64,000 nucleotides of DNA from Chrysoporthe austroafricana (lineage: Eukaryota; Ascomycota; Sordariomycetes; Diaporthales; Cryphonectriaceae): assembly GCA_001051155.2 (NCBI GenBank), contig JYIP02000001.1, forward strand, positions 496,001-560,000, written 5' to 3'. The notes beneath the pieces were generated by a model. The model was not told the DNA's origin. It did no database searches and was given only the letters and a program-made list of their open reading frames with translations. The position numbers were made by a program, and so were the translations under genes. Position 1 is the stretch's first letter, and each line of letters starts with the position of its first letter. Below, piece after piece: positions 32,723 through 45,865 of the stretch.

Positions 32723-33274
32723 CTATTTCAGCACCCGGTGGAAAGTCTCGCCCCTCACACTCCCACCGCCCATGCTCGTCTTGACGTTCCTCTTGAAGCC
32801 CTCCCTGTTATTCCTCAGGTCGTCCGCGGCCTCCTTGTTGAGCGGGTCGCTCGCGTTGGGCTCCAGGAACAGGAACTGCAGCCCCACGATGACGGCGTTG
32901 AGGTTGAGCACCGGCTTCCAGTCCTCCCGCAGGATGTTGAGGCACACCTTGCCCTCCAGGTCGATATTGGGATGGTAGATCTTCTCGTTGCACTTGACCT
33001 TGGGCGGCTCGTGCGGGAAATTCTGGCCGACGTCGAAGTTGAAGGTGAAGTGGCCGCCCTTGTACATGCCCTCGTCGGGCTCGATCGTCAGGATAAAGTG
33101 TAGGATGTTGTCGGGGTCGGGGAATTCGGTCTTCATCGTCGAGGGCAGGCTGAGCTCGTCGAGGTCCTTCTGCACCCGGAGCTGGGCGGCGGTGACCTTC
33201 TTCTTCTTGCCCGTTGCAACGTCAGCCTGGTCGGCCTTTTGTTGCTCCTTCTTCATAGACCAGATCTTCAACAT
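32723..33274 (-). CDS. UBC12: NEDD8-conjugating E2 enzyme Ubc12
   Basis: An intronless frame encodes 183 residues from the ATG at 33274. It is a UBC-fold E2 that takes NEDD8/Rub1 from the E1 and passes it to cullins, activating SCF-type ligases. The N-terminal extension MLKIWSMKKEQQ is the Ubc12 hallmark that docks on the NEDD8 E1. The core has the HPN motif (101-103) and the catalytic Cys111 in DLEGKVCLNILREDW, followed by NAVIVGLQFLFLEPN. The frame stays open upstream to 33580, but that extension is unlike the family and is taken as 5' UTR. It lies between the chitin synthase and reductoisomerase genes on the same strand without functional linkage. Confidence 0.96.
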   Translation of the reverse strand: MLKIWSMKKEQQKADQADVATGKKKKVTAAQLRVQKDLDELSLPSTMKTEFPDPDNILHFILTIEPDEGMYKGGHFTFNFDVGQNFPHEPPKVKCNEKIYHPNIDLEGKVCLNILREDWKPVLNLNAVIVGLQFLFLEPNASDPLNKEAADDLRNNREGFKRNVKTSMGGGSVRGETFHRVLK

Positions 33275-34797
33275 ATTGACGGCGGGTGGGTGTGGCAACC
33301 CGGAGGGGAGAAGAAGGGCTGGGTGATGATGGGTTTGAGGAATGCAAACGGGTTGGTTGGCAATGTCGCGTGGGCAGGTTGAGACAGGTGGCCCGGGCTC
33401 GCCGAGGCGGTAGAGACTGTGTGATGTATCTCGTTGCTTGATGAAGGCTCCAACGTTTGGAAACCTGTCTGATGAGAGAGGTGTTGGCGCCAGATGGTAT
33501 AAAAGATAGAAGAAAGAGTGGTCTGCCTGCTGAGATGGGTGCAGAGTGGATTTGGTATGACGCCGCGGGGTGTTAGGCATAACTGTTCATCGATAAGATA
33601 AGAATTGGGAAGCAAGAGTTCCCAGAGCCAGGGATGCCTTCCACAACCATCGATGAACCCATTCATTCGTCTGGCCTATTTTGAGCAACTTCGAGGCCGG
33701 GCTTAGCTCATTGCTCTAAGCAGCCTAAAGTAGATCAAAGCAATGTCTTTGATCTTTCATACCTGCAACCTCAGTGAAGAATCCCAAATCCAACCCTCCC
33801 ATGCCTATTATCTCCTCAGTCGAGGCAGAAGATCATGTCTAGATTCAATGACACTCATATTCCAGTTCGATCATGGTCTGCTCCATTCACAGCCCTAGAA
33901 CCCTCAAGTATAGTCGTGTTGTGCCTTAGATCAATGGCCAACACACAGGGCTCGAAGCACAACCGCGAAAAGCCACAGGCTCCATCTTCATCGAACATCC
34001 TGTTTGGTCGCTTTTCTTACTTGACTCTCATCAAGGTATACATCAGTCCCTTGTGAGGCCGGCCGTGATGGCCTTAGTTCCGGCACACTACTTCAGTCTC
34101 ATCTCTACAGATGCACTTATGCGGGCAGCTGTTTCTCTCCCATTCCCTCTAATGTAGCAGGAAAATGGGCCCAGAATCACGCCACCGCCAGGCTCACCAG
34201 CCATAGACTAGCATAGGAGCCAAAACAAGGCCCCGGTAGAGCAGTATAGACGGAAAAGAGCCAGGAAGAGTAAGGGCATGTGGTTAAGGATGATATACCA
34301 TTATGTCACCTTGAAGAATTATATGAGTCGACATCCCACACCCGACACCCCTCCACATTCGGAATTTCAAGAAAAAAGGCAGGAAAACAGGAACAATGTA
34401 TCTCTCTCGCGCGTGCAACGCCATGATTCGCCATGATTTTTTTTGCATTTCCTCTCGCTCCCGCCAATATGTCCGATCCGTCTTGCCTTCACCAAAACAG
34501 CTCTGATGCCCCAGAACCCCTTCCGAAGTTCAAATACAGAAAATGGTGACAACTATCCAGAGAGCCCGGAAACCAAAGGCCATAGGATCTCTCCTCATGG
34601 TGGTGATGCCAAATTGACAACTGACGAATTAGACCGACCCGACTGGTGCTCTCGTCTTCCGAGGCCCCTACGACCTGCCGCGGGTAAAGTGCTTGCTGCT
34701 CGAGGAGCAAATTGAGAGCTTGACCAGCCAAGATCTCGACATTTCGGTCCCCGCCGAGAAGATCAGGTCGCTGTAGACAGGCGACACGGTGCATAGA
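33275..34797. other. Intergenic, no gene seen
   Basis: This is the 5' region of the UBC12 gene and the 3' flank of the chitin synthase gene. Composition is relatively AT-rich from about 33680 to 34600. No motif-bearing frame, RNA gene or repeat was recognised. Confidence 0.5.
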
Positions 34798-37746
34798 TTA
34801 CCGCCTGGCAAAGCAGCACATGATACCTGTCTTACCCAGGAACCAACAGAAGCCGATGAAGCGAATCAGCGACAGGAAAGCAGTCGAGTACAGCAGAACC
34901 TCGAAGAACATAGCCTGTCGGTTCTTAACCGTGTTCTGTTTTGGCGCATGTTAGTCACGGTCTCAGGGTGAACAATTTGGGCCACATAGGGGCTTGCACT
35001 TACGGATGAGAAACCACCGTTGAAGTTGGAGCTTGTGATACCAACAGCCAGGAAGCAGTTGGTGAAAAGCCACGCCACGACCAGACCCGTTCGGAAGGAC
35101 TTGTACGAGTCCTGAACATCGGCCTCGTCCTCCTCCGGAACCTCCTTGAAGGGGGTCAGGGCGCGTCTGACAGTCTGCTCGAACTGAGTGTCGACATCCT
35201 CCTGAGGCTTTTCGTCCTCGATTTCGACCACAGCCTCTTCTGTGCTCTTCTCGTCCTTGACCACCTTGGCCGCGGGCAGCTTCTCGGTCGCATCGGAACC
35301 CTTGGTACCCCAGGACACATCGTGCCAGTTGTTGAAGGCGTAGACCATGAGAATGTTGATGTACGTCGACATGAGCAGCAGGTAGAAGGGGTAAGAGTGG
35401 AACATGTGCCAAGGGTCCAGGTACATGAACGAGGCAATGTAGTAGATACCGTAGATGGTGAAGATGGCCAGAAGCAGGACACCACCCGTGCTGCTGCCTC
35501 CGAACAAACTCTTGAGGAAGTCGCTGGCGTTGTCCGTCTGGATGTCGAGACCAACGTGGAAAGCCCGGTAGATCAGGTAGACGGAGTCGATGAGGATGTA
35601 GAACTGGACCAGCGCGAAGACACAGAAGGAGGTGATGTACGTGTACTTAGAACCCTTAGGCCTGTTACCCAGGGCCAGAATGAACTGCAGGATGACAAAT
35701 GCCAAGTAGACATACTTGACGCCAGCGTTGAACTTGGGGGTAACAGTATTGCCGAAGGGGAAGCCCACCGTCGTCGAGCTCTCGCCAGAATCCGCGGGGT
35801 CGCCGACAAGGTCCAGGATGACAGACGTGGTGAGCCAGTAGGAAGCGAGCGAGATCCAGGAGAAGATGAGCTGAGCAGTGTTGTACAGGAGCTGGATGTG
35901 GAAGAAGAACATGCGGATGATGTTGTGGCCAGACTTGTAGAACCGAGCGAAATGCATCGTCGAGTACAAACTGGCGGCGAACGAACCGTTGAGCCATCTT
36001 CGCCTCTGCGAGATGAACTCGGGGGCACCCTCGGGCACGTCAGTCTCACCCTTGGCCGCCTTGATGTACGACAAGTGCCACTTCTGGCCGGCCTTGGCCA
36101 CCAGCTCGAAACAGAGAATACGATCCTCGGCCAAGAACATGTTCTTCTTGAAGATGTTCATGCCGTCGATACCCTTCTTGCCGAGCTTCGCGGAGAGGGT
36201 GTGGTCACCGTGGAAGTACTGCTCCAGCGGGCGGCCCATGATCGCACGGAAACGGTAGGCGGAGAAGGCACCGGGCAACACACTAACGTAACCGAAGGCG
36301 CTCTCCAGGGGCTTATCCAGAATGTTGGAGATCTTGTACTCGAAGTTCTGGACGGCGACGAGCGGGTTCAGCAGCTTCTTGCCGCCCTGGAAGGTACCAT
36401 GGTTGTCAGCAGCTATTCAGTTGTTTAGGAAAACGAAAAGAAAGACGGGGCGAGGAGAACTTGAAAGGGCAGGATTTACCTTGCCCAACATGGCGTGAAT
36501 CTCACCACAGGCACCGCCGAGGTCCTTGTCGTTGTAGAAACCCTCCCACAGCGCGAGGAGCGACCTGGGGCTGGGCTTGGTACCGGCGTCGATCAGAATG
36601 CAGACCTCGGGGTTCAGGATGCGGCCGAAGGCGTTGAACAGCCAACGGTGAGAGTTGATCTTCTTGCTGTTCTTCTGCTTGACACAGAAGATCATCTGGA
36701 CCGGAGGCAGGGTCTGCGGGCTGTCGTCCAGGGGCCGGATGAGCTGCTGGCTGGGCGTCACGGACAGCTGGGTGGTGTACTCGAAGATGTGGGCGACCGT
36801 CTCCTGGTCACCGACGGCCTTCTTGACGACGCCGTCCTGGTACACACCGACGGTGGCGAGGACATCGAGAACGTCCTTGTCGGTCTTCTCGATACCGTCG
36901 AACACCATGCACACGACGATCTTCTGCCAGGCGGGGCCGCCCTTGTTCCAGAACGTGGACTTCTTGAGGTTGACAATGTCCCGGATGTTCTGCATGACGC
37001 CGTGGAGGGTTCTTGCCATGAGGACCTTGTCCTCGTTGTAGTAGGTGATGGCGATGAGGAGCTCGGTGTGGCGGTTGTACATGCGGGGCCGCAGGTCGTA
37101 ACCGTTCTTCAGGGTGAAGTCGTTGGGGTCACATGTCGCGGCGGTGTACCGCATCTTGGTGAACTCCTCGCTGCCACCCTCGGCATCGCGGTACTTAGCC
37201 TGGACGGCGTTCTTGATGGCACTGGGGACGGGGTAGTCGAGACTGAGGACACCACCCTGGTGACCCTTCTGCAGCTTAATCCTCCTGGTCTTGGACCGGC
37301 CCAGGCCGCCGCCGCCCTGGCGGGCAGCCCAGCCCTCCTCACCACCGACGGTGGAAGCAGGGCGCTCGATATCACCCGGGAAGCCGGCGCCCCCAGGGCC
37401 CTGGGAGGGGTAGCCAGCGGCGGCGTACTCGTTGTTGTACTCCCCCAGGCCACCTCCAGGCACGGTGACGGAGGGATTTGCGGCATAGGACTCGGTCAGA
37501 CTGTAGGCCGATACGGGACGGGCCTGTTGCTGCCCGGCGCTGAGGAGAGACCGCTGGACCTCATCGTCGCCCTCTTGTGGGGGCATGTGGTACTAGAGAG
37601 CACAGGATACCGTGTCAGACGGACGGAAGAACCCCCAGTAGGACAGGGCAGAGGGGGAAGACACTTACACCCGTGGGGTGCTCCTGGCTGTATTCGTGCA
37701 GCTGATGGTGCTCGTAGCCATCGTCTCCTCCACCGTTGTAAGCCAT
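34798..37746 (-). CDS. Class III chitin synthase
   Basis: Four exons (37746-37669, 37592-36480, 36386-35004, 34935-34798) join in frame to 903 residues, the normal class III length. Introns are 76, 93 and 68 nt. The enzyme polymerises UDP-GlcNAc into chitin at the plasma membrane; this class is specific to filamentous fungi and linked to polar growth. Order: hydrophilic Gly/Tyr/Gln-rich N-terminus; conserved neck [15 protein letters not shown]; catalytic GT2 region with [35 protein letters not shown] (483-486) and QRRRW (524-528); then several membrane spans including [19 protein letters not shown] short charged cytosolic loop ([20 protein letters not shown]) precedes the last spans. The small exon 4 supplies [17 protein letters not shown] and the terminal RR. 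Close agreement with AnChsB/NcChs1-type sequence supports the class. Confidence 0.96.
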
Positions 37747-40700
37747 GTTGGCCTGCTGTCGCGAGTGACGTAGTGCCGGCTCTCCGACGCCTCTTGGGAA
37801 GATCTGGGGGTGCTGATTACGGGGTGGTGCGGCCTGCTCGACGGAGGCAGGCTGTAGCGTCGAAGCGTCGTCGTCTGCTGCTCAACCGGAGGAGAGAATG
37901 GAAAAGATTGTCGCGAGGTAAGGCGGAGACTGAGGAAGAAATCCCGGCTCGCAGTCTGCTGACGGGACAAAGAGCTGAGAAGAGGGCCAGAAAAGGAGGC
38001 AACCGCTGGCTTTCTGTCGCTGAGGCTTGGCTGGGGCGTAGCGTATAGTACGGAGTAGTTTGCTGATCCACACCGCAGTGACAGGGCAGGGCAGCAGGGG
38101 CAGGGTTGATCCCGACCCGGGAAGTAGAGTTCAGGTCAGCCCAAGAAGCGGGCAACGAGCGGCAGGCTGGGGACAGTAGGCCCGGACGTTGACGGTGAGG
38201 TTTGCCGTCACGCGAGCAGTATGTACAGTAGCAACCTGTGCGGCGAGCAGGAGAGGTGCGAGACAAGTCGAGGACCTCGACAGGCTGTGGTTCTGGGCAG
38301 CAGAGAAGGTTATACGGGGGGCCGCTCCTGGGACACAGGAGCTGAAGAAGGAATGAAGAAAAAAAAAAAAGGAGGTCCGCATAAAAAAAGGACAGCCTAC
38401 AGTACCCGGCGGGACAGGGGGCCTGACTGGGGGGGTGCACTGTGGCTTAGCCGCAGTTAGGTTAGCTGGCGACTTGTCACTCGTCCGCCCCAAGGACTCC
38501 AGACGGCAGCGTGGGTGCGTGGGCAGTGGGGGACCCACCCCAACGTCGAACCCGCAGCGCTGGTAAGTTTTGCCAGAGCCGGGCCTGTGGTGGGTGTGCT
38601 GGGTGCTGGCCGCGATCCCATCCAGGGCCCTCTCGCTCGCCAGCCAGATGCTGTTTTGATCATACAGACCCTTCAAGGCAGCCAGGCAGGAGGCCAAGCA
38701 GGAAGACACGCAGCCAGAGCAGGACCAGAGGGTCCTCCGGCGGCGAGGCACGGCCATCAAACACCCACCCGTGGTGCCGTGGTCACGCATGAGGGTACCG
38801 CTATAGGGTCACATATGCACACAGGGCCTGCAGCTAGCTACCCCAAGATCCAAATCCAAGGCCGCAAGCCCCAACGACGTCACCCACGACGCACACAAGC
38901 ACAGCAGCTACCGAGTACGTCCTGCGACAATACCTGGCTGGTCCAGGCCAAGCAGCCTCGATAGAGACCACGCCCCCCAATGGCACCCTCGAGGCCTGCT
39001 GTCGCCGGCGAGACGTCCTGCTCGGTGGCGGGACCCAAGCTCAAGCTCCCTCCCTCTCTGCCCTCCCAGGCCTGCCCGTGTGACCGGAAAATGTAGGATA
39101 TGCATGCATGCAGCAGGATGGGATGAGGCGGATGGCCACCCGGCACCTCTGCAGGCCTTGGAACGGAACGTTTCAGCATCTTCCCTCCGGCTAAGGCCAC
39201 ACGGGCTGGCTGGACGCCATCGCCCTTCAACGAGATATGGACTCCAGTCGTCCAAGATGGCCATCCCCTATTCCCGCAGATCGCAACTCTGGCGAGCTGA
39301 GATCCTGGGGATTGCCGATGGCCCGTTCGCCAATCAATCTCGTTCCAGAAGCTCTCCTCTCCTCCGCCGCGGGGACTCAGGGTCCATCGTCCATCTGCCT
39401 GGTACGAACCATGCTGGACACTGAATTGCAAGCCCCCCTTCTGAAACAGCCCTGTCTTCCCGCAGGCCCACCCACGGCTTTCACCGCCTTCGTGCTGGCG
39501 CCGGGGCCGCCCACGGCCCTCGCAGACTCAGGGAGGCCCGGTCTGGCCTGGAGGCCTAGTGCTGTCCTGCCCTCCCCTCCCCTCCTCCCGCGCCGGAGGT
39601 AAGAGGCTTTCGTCCAGGCTGCTGGGCTGGTGACTCCCTGGCAGCTGACGGCGAGCTGGGCGGCCGGGCGGTGGGCGCACAAGCCTGGGCTGGCCGGGCT
39701 GGGCCTCGTGGCCACCCGCCGTCGAACATGAGCGACCATAGGTGGCATCGCGGCCTGCTACGTTACCCAGCAAATCACCCATTGTCCTCGAATAATGAGC
39801 AACGGGGCGGGACACGCGACGGGCGGGTGCAGATCACAAAGAGAGATCCGCCGGGTTCCCCTAGCGCGGAGGCGACTACTAAGTAGCCTACACACCATCA
39901 AGGCCACCACGCACCACGCAAATTTAAAAATAGCAACACGGGCCAATTTCGTGTGGCTCGGCGCCGTTCGTATAAGCACCACCGCCATCTGCCGGCGCCT
40001 ATGGCAATCTTCGTCGAAAATGAGCCTGCCAAAAGGAGTCAGATTCTGATGACGGCGAAAATATTCTCACATGAGCCCCAATGTCTTTCGACGACCCTCG
40101 CTCGCCACCTGGGCAGCATTGAGGAACGTCCCGCTGGCGCCCATCCATCCTTCTGTCCTGTGGCAGGTTGCCCTTGGAGGCCCTTTCCTTTCTGCCAGCC
40201 TGTTGCATTCATCTCCGGCTGCATCCGATGTTTCTTCATGTACGAGAGTGTGATCCTTGTTGGGCCTCCTCATTCGGAAATCTCCAGGGCTCCATTGTGA
40301 GCTTGCCGTTCTTGCCGTTCTATTCTCTACTACGTCTCTCACTCAGCCAGCACGCAACCGATGAGCATTCGCACATCTGTAAGTCCTGTCGGCAATGAAC
40401 CTCCCCGAGCACAGCCGCCCCTTGATTTCGAGAAGAGAAAAAAAAAAAAAACGACGCCGGCGATTGCTATCCTTGGGACCTTCAAGCGTGAAACGTTGCA
40501 TAAGGGCCGTCCCCTCCCTCAAAGGAGAAGACGGAGCGGGCAGATGCCTTGGGTCTCAACTCTCGACAGACGAGACCAATGGTCCTGACGTTCTTCCTGC
40601 TCGACGTACCTGCATGGCTGCGACAAGTGTTGACAGCGCACACCGGCAGCCGGTCGGGAGGGGGCTCTGTGGCTGGGACGGAAAACGTCCAGGGAATATA

Positions 40701-43700
40701 GAGGCCGCTGGCCGCTCGCGAGGAAGATGCTCTCGGGTCGATGCGGGTGATCTCCACGGATAGGGTTCAGGCGAGTCATGGACGATGCGGGCTTCGACGC
40801 CGACAGCTTGCTTCACTGCCCGTGGCACGGACGTGGCAGAGAGATATCGGACATGCTGGGGCGGACGCTGGCGACTTTGTCGGCGCGGCGAGATCACGGC
40901 CCAGGCGATGAGCAGCTGGCTCGCTGTCCCAGAGGTTCGCCGCGCGCGCATTGTCCTGGACTCGTATCGGCCGTTGCTTCCTAGCTATGCTCCAACTGCA
41001 CGGGTGACATCGCGTCCATGTGATGCAGCACTCGGCACTGATACTAGCTTCCGTGGACTATAGGCCGCCGCTTGCATGAACGTCAAGTTTTGACAGAATA
41101 TCTGGACACCTCGACAGCAGCAACCAAGAATCGTTGTGCGAGTCTCGTCATTCCCGCAGACCGGTTTCTCTTCTGAGGGCGTGCCGACAGTCCCGTGATT
41201 CTCTCCAGGTATGGAGCTATGGAGCCGCCCTTACTACTTTTAACTTCTGCGTCATGACGGCAGCCCGTCCTTAATTAGATCATGACACGGCGCCCCGGCA
41301 GCACAGCGGCTAGGTTTAGCGAAACTTTGCTCGGCAGCCGGCCAGCAGAGCGCTCAGTCCCCTCAGAGGTATGTTTGTTGCGGTCTGGGCGAGTCTATGG
41401 GCTGTGATTCGTTGGAGTATTCACGTGAATCATTTCTGGGCACCAAGAGTCGGGATACTGGATACGGTGGCTGAGGAGAGGACAGTCATGAGGGTGATAA
41501 TGACACAGCGGCGGGTTGAGCGTAAGATGTCAGCCCTCTCTAGGATTACATGGGGAAGAGAGAGCATTTATGCTTTACGTCTCTGCCTACTGGGTAGGAC
41601 ATGCTGTGGATGAAAGGGGCGGCGATAGCAACGCACCCATCCTGAAAACTATGGCAGACAGGCCGAGTATGCCGAGGCCGGTGTCATGGGCCGGACATCC
41701 ATATGGCACCAGCACGTCAAGAAGGTTCCCGCTGCTGTGATTGTGCCTGGCCATCCCCCATCTCGACTAGCAAGACCGTCATTGTATATAGCGTATCGGT
41801 CCGGTGCCGTCACCCCGAACACGTCCATTTCGCCGTGCTTCCTCCCGTAGCCCTCGACTTACGAGGTTTGGACTTCCCGTCCTTTAACATCACTCGGCAA
41901 CTTGATCACGGCGACGGGGTAGTCGTCTAGCAAAGGGAATGGGATCAATGAAAATAGAACCCCCCGCCACATCTCGGGCCCGAAGCAGCCTGCGGCCAAG
42001 CTTCTGGAAGGATGCGGTCCATCGACGGGCCCCGTCAGCCTGACAGCGCCCCCCCCCCCCCGCCTCAGCATCTATAACCAGACGCGCCTGGGCCATTCCT
42101 CCTCGCTCCACGCGCCGGGATGCGGAATTTCCCCCCTAGGGAAAACCTTCCAGAAACAGCGGGTCCAGAAGGAGCCGCGAGCCCGCCACCGCGAGGCTGT
42201 GGCCGCATGGAAGGATGGGCGGGATTCCAAACCGGCCACGTCCGACCGGATCCTCCTCCACCCTGGCCGGCTGGTAACCCCGGACCGCCGCCTGCGTCGT
42301 GATCCCCAGCTCCAGCGGGCACCGCGCGCTGGGCTCTCGTTTGCCTCCAGTGCCTCTGGCGCGCGCTCCGGGCCTGTGGCTCAGATGTGTCCGGACCGGC
42401 AAGGACCAACAAATTGGATCCTGCGCGCCGGAGGCCCTCACGTCGGGATGGCCAGCCGGTCTGGTGCCCAACTCTTGTTCAACACGCCCCCGACGCCGGT
42501 CGGTGGCCCCGGCCGCCCGACCGGCCAGCCTCACAGCATGCCGGTGAAGGCTATCGAGAATAGAGTGGTTAGTCTGGATCACTTTCTGTGGCCATAGTTC
42601 TCACTGCTGAGCACGCTGTCTTGGTCGACCGCCGGTGGCCCTGTGCCGGGCATCGGCAGCCTGAGCTTATTCTGGGGGACGCGTCATGAGCTTCGAGTAC
42701 CTCGGACCGCAAAACGTCTCATGGGCGCGCGCCCTTGCCGATCAGAGACCGCCACAAACGAACCTCGTCTTGACGACCTGGTGCGTTCCCGCTCGTGAGG
42801 CGGCATGGGTAATGGCAGTGGCGGTCTCGACGCCAGGAGGCCACGGGCCTGGTGCCCAGGACTGCCCAGGCCTTGCCCAGGCCTCCCGCTCTGCCCCGGC
42901 CAGCTAGAGACCGAACCACGAGCCAAACCCCGACACTGTCTTTTTTCTCTTTTTTCCCTTTTTTTGTTTCCTTTTTCCCCTTCTTTTCTTCTTCTGAATT
43001 CCTTGGCGGTCGCCTATAGACAGTTCCCCAGCGGGCTGCTGGCGAACCGCGAGCGCGTGGCGGCCGCCCTGGCAGCAGGGATGGACTTCAATCCCAAACA
43101 CCGCCGGCAGAGCCCGCCCGCTCGCCAAGCGAGGTCCAATCCACCTGCGAGGGCGGGCGGGGGGCCAGGCCAATATATTGGAAGCCACTGCGAAACGTGA
43201 CCGGTGCCTCTGTACGACGACAGCGGCGCGCAACTCGCGGTGCGTGCCGCGGGGGGTAGGAAGGGGGAGGGAGGGAGGGAGGCGCACGAGGGAGATGATG
43301 ATGGCCCCGTGGCACGACGACGTGCTGCTGTGCACCCCTCCCCTCCTCCCTCCCTCTCTCCCCCTCCCGACCGGCGATAAGTGGACGGGAACGGGTCTCC
43401 GCCCGCCTGTTACGGGGTCCGGAAGGGAAGATCATCGATCGTTACGAGCGTGTGCATGCATGCTGGTTGTGGTAGGACAAGGGACATAGCCCGAGATACG
43501 CCCTGCAGCACACGAGATTCGGGACACGAAGGGAGGGGGAAGGGGGGGTGGGCGAGGATCAGCAGAGATCACTCGCAGCAGCGGGGCCCAGGGACGCCGG
43601 CTCATCATCGATATGAGTGAGACTATCAGGTGCAATGTCACGGCGGAGGATGCGAGCCCGTGCTGCTGCTGCTGGCGTGCGCGCGGCGGGCTGGGCTGGC

Positions 43701-45865
43701 TGACTTGGGTGCGGCCAGCCTCGTGACCACCGGTGCTTCTTGGCCTGCCCTGCGTCCTGGGGGTTGCTTCTTTGCCAGGCGCGATGGCGACACGTGCACC
43801 ACGCCAGCGTTTGCAAAGAAAATTCTCCGAGTGAAGGAGAGATAGAGATCACGATCGGTGCGCTGCGGCACTTGTGCTGCAAATGAGGGAAAATCAGATC
43901 AGGCCAAAACCCAGGCCCCCCCCCCCAGCGCGGCGGGCAAATAGGATCTCCAGGCGGGCGCTGGGCCTGGAAGACGGCACGGGCGGTGGAGGCGTGGAAA
44001 TTGCAGGGGTCGGCAGCCCAAGTCTCGCGGTGGCTTGGGGCTTGGGGGGAGGGGTGGGAGGCTAGGCCCAGACGGTGGCACTGGGTGCAGGGCTGGCGTT
44101 GATTGATTGATGACTTTATTGATGACGATCCCTGCGCGCGCAGGGCCCCAGGCTCGCCGTGGCACCCGCCAAGGGCCCGCCAGCGCCCGTCATCCATCAG
44201 CCGTTGGGGCCGAGATACCAAGAATAATCCACGGCGCCTCTCTTAGTACGGTACAGCAAATTGGCTCCCGGCGGCGCGGTTGCATTCTCATTTGCCTCGC
44301 CGCCCGCCTAGCAGGCAGCTTATTGTTAATTTTTTTTATCCCCCTCTCCTGACACCTGGGGCCCGGGGAGGGGGGCCCTGGGCCTGGCCGTCGACCCTTG
44401 CCTGCCATTTCGAGTCCGCACCAACCAGACCTCGCGCTGGGGCTCCGTACAGAGCATCGTCATACCATGCCATGGTAGGCCCATAGTAGTACCGCAGTAC
44501 GGCCTGGGGACGGGGGAGGGGGCGAGGAGGGGCCAGGCGTCGCAGGCGTCCCATGCCCGGCAGCAGGTTGGACGGCGGTCCTCGTACTGAAGTGCCGGCT
44601 CGGACGATTCTGGCGGGCGTACAACCCGTTCTCGGTGGCGGTGGCCTTTGCTGCATGCATTACATTGATGGGGCCCCCAGGCCGTACCAAGGGAGGGGAG
44701 AGGGCGCTGGAGGGGCCCTCGTGGGCCCCCAGCACGCCCGACATCCCGCTTAGCCGTGGGCTTCCCAGCGGCGCTGGCTGCACCCCAAGGGCCCTGCCTG
44801 CTGCTGCTGGGTGCTATGCCAGGCACAAGGCAGTTAGTATTGATTTGAACGGGGCCCAGGTTTATGCATCCCCCCCACCCCGCCCTGGCCTGTGCCCGGG
44901 CCAATCACGTCGCCCGCTCTCCCACCCTCAGCCACTCAAACCACCCAAACCGCCCCATCCCTCCCTCTTCCTTCCCCCATCCTTTGGGCAGGTCCTGCGA
45001 CCTGGCCCGCGGCACTAGTGGTCACCCACCAGGCTGCGTACGGCAGTACGTACTCAGTAGTGGCCCTGCCCTGCCCTGGTGCCCCTGTCGGCCCCACAGG
45101 GCAAACAAGCCAGGGCAGCCAGGCCCGTCAAGGCAGTCAGGGCAGTTCTGCGGTCCCTGTGCCTGCGCTTTGCCGCATCGAACTCCCGTCCACCTCGACA
45201 TCCGTCCCCGTTCATCTTCAATCTCGTCCCGTCTCTCAACTCACCCTCATGGCTTGACCTCAGTCGGGCCTACAACCTCTCCTCCCCCTCGACCCGCGCC
45301 GTTGTCCAGCCCTCGAAGCAACCACCAGCCGACCCCGACCTGGTCCTCGGTTCCTATGTCTCGCGGCAGCAGGTAGCCCAGCTCCCGCCCGCCCCCGACC
45401 AGCATATCCTTTCCCACCACCTCCTGAGCCGGGTCTCAGTGTCGCTCGTTCAGTCCTTTTCCTGTCCCTTCTCTCCTCCGCCAGACGCAGACGCAACAAC
45501 AATCCCGTTCCCCCGCCCTTCCTCGAGTCCGCTACAATAGAGCCCACCGTCCGGCCGGAATAGACCTCCCCTTCGCCCATTGTCTCTTTGATGACGGGTT
45601 TCGCACCACACCTCCCCGTCCAATCGAAGCCGCCCCTAGACGCCCTGTCCTATTTAGGGACGGGACCTGCAGCCTCGCCCACGCTCACGCTCAGCTCCAA
45701 GCCGCCCCCGTGTGATCAACCCTGACTGATCACCCAAACGGGATCTGCACCTTGTCTGGCCGCCCGTCCTCTGTCGATCATCTTCACCATCTCGACAGTC
45801 GACCTCGCGATCCGACCGCACAGATCGCCCTCGCCCTGACTCGACGCGAAGCGTCGGCCGTCACC
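37747..45865. other. 8.1-kb gene-poor region between chitin synthase and Opy2
   Basis: The two flanking genes are transcribed away from this region, so it is upstream DNA for both. I found no frame with conserved motifs and no splice-linked set of exons. It contains an A12 tract at 38359-38370, a CTACAGTACC copy at 38397-38406, and an A-tract near 40440. A long pyrimidine run is at about 42940-42998. A purine block (43259-43282) pairs loosely with a pyrimidine block (43336-43371). CCCTG repeats lie near 45062-45083. It may hold long regulatory DNA, untranslated leader or non-coding RNA; none is demonstrable from sequence alone. Confidence 0.45.

Noticed and set aside
33275..33580. Upstream in-frame extension of Ubc12
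   Set aside because: The conserved Ubc12 N-terminus starts at MLKIW (33274). The extension is low in similarity and is probably 5' UTR.
35322..38048. Long plus-strand frames across the chitin synthase gene
   Set aside because: They are antisense shadows of the conserved chitin synthase exons.
43559..44904. Minus-strand frames of 190-220 codons in the long gene-free interval
   Set aside because: They are Pro/Ala/Arg-rich frames in GC-rich low-complexity DNA without motifs or splicing context.
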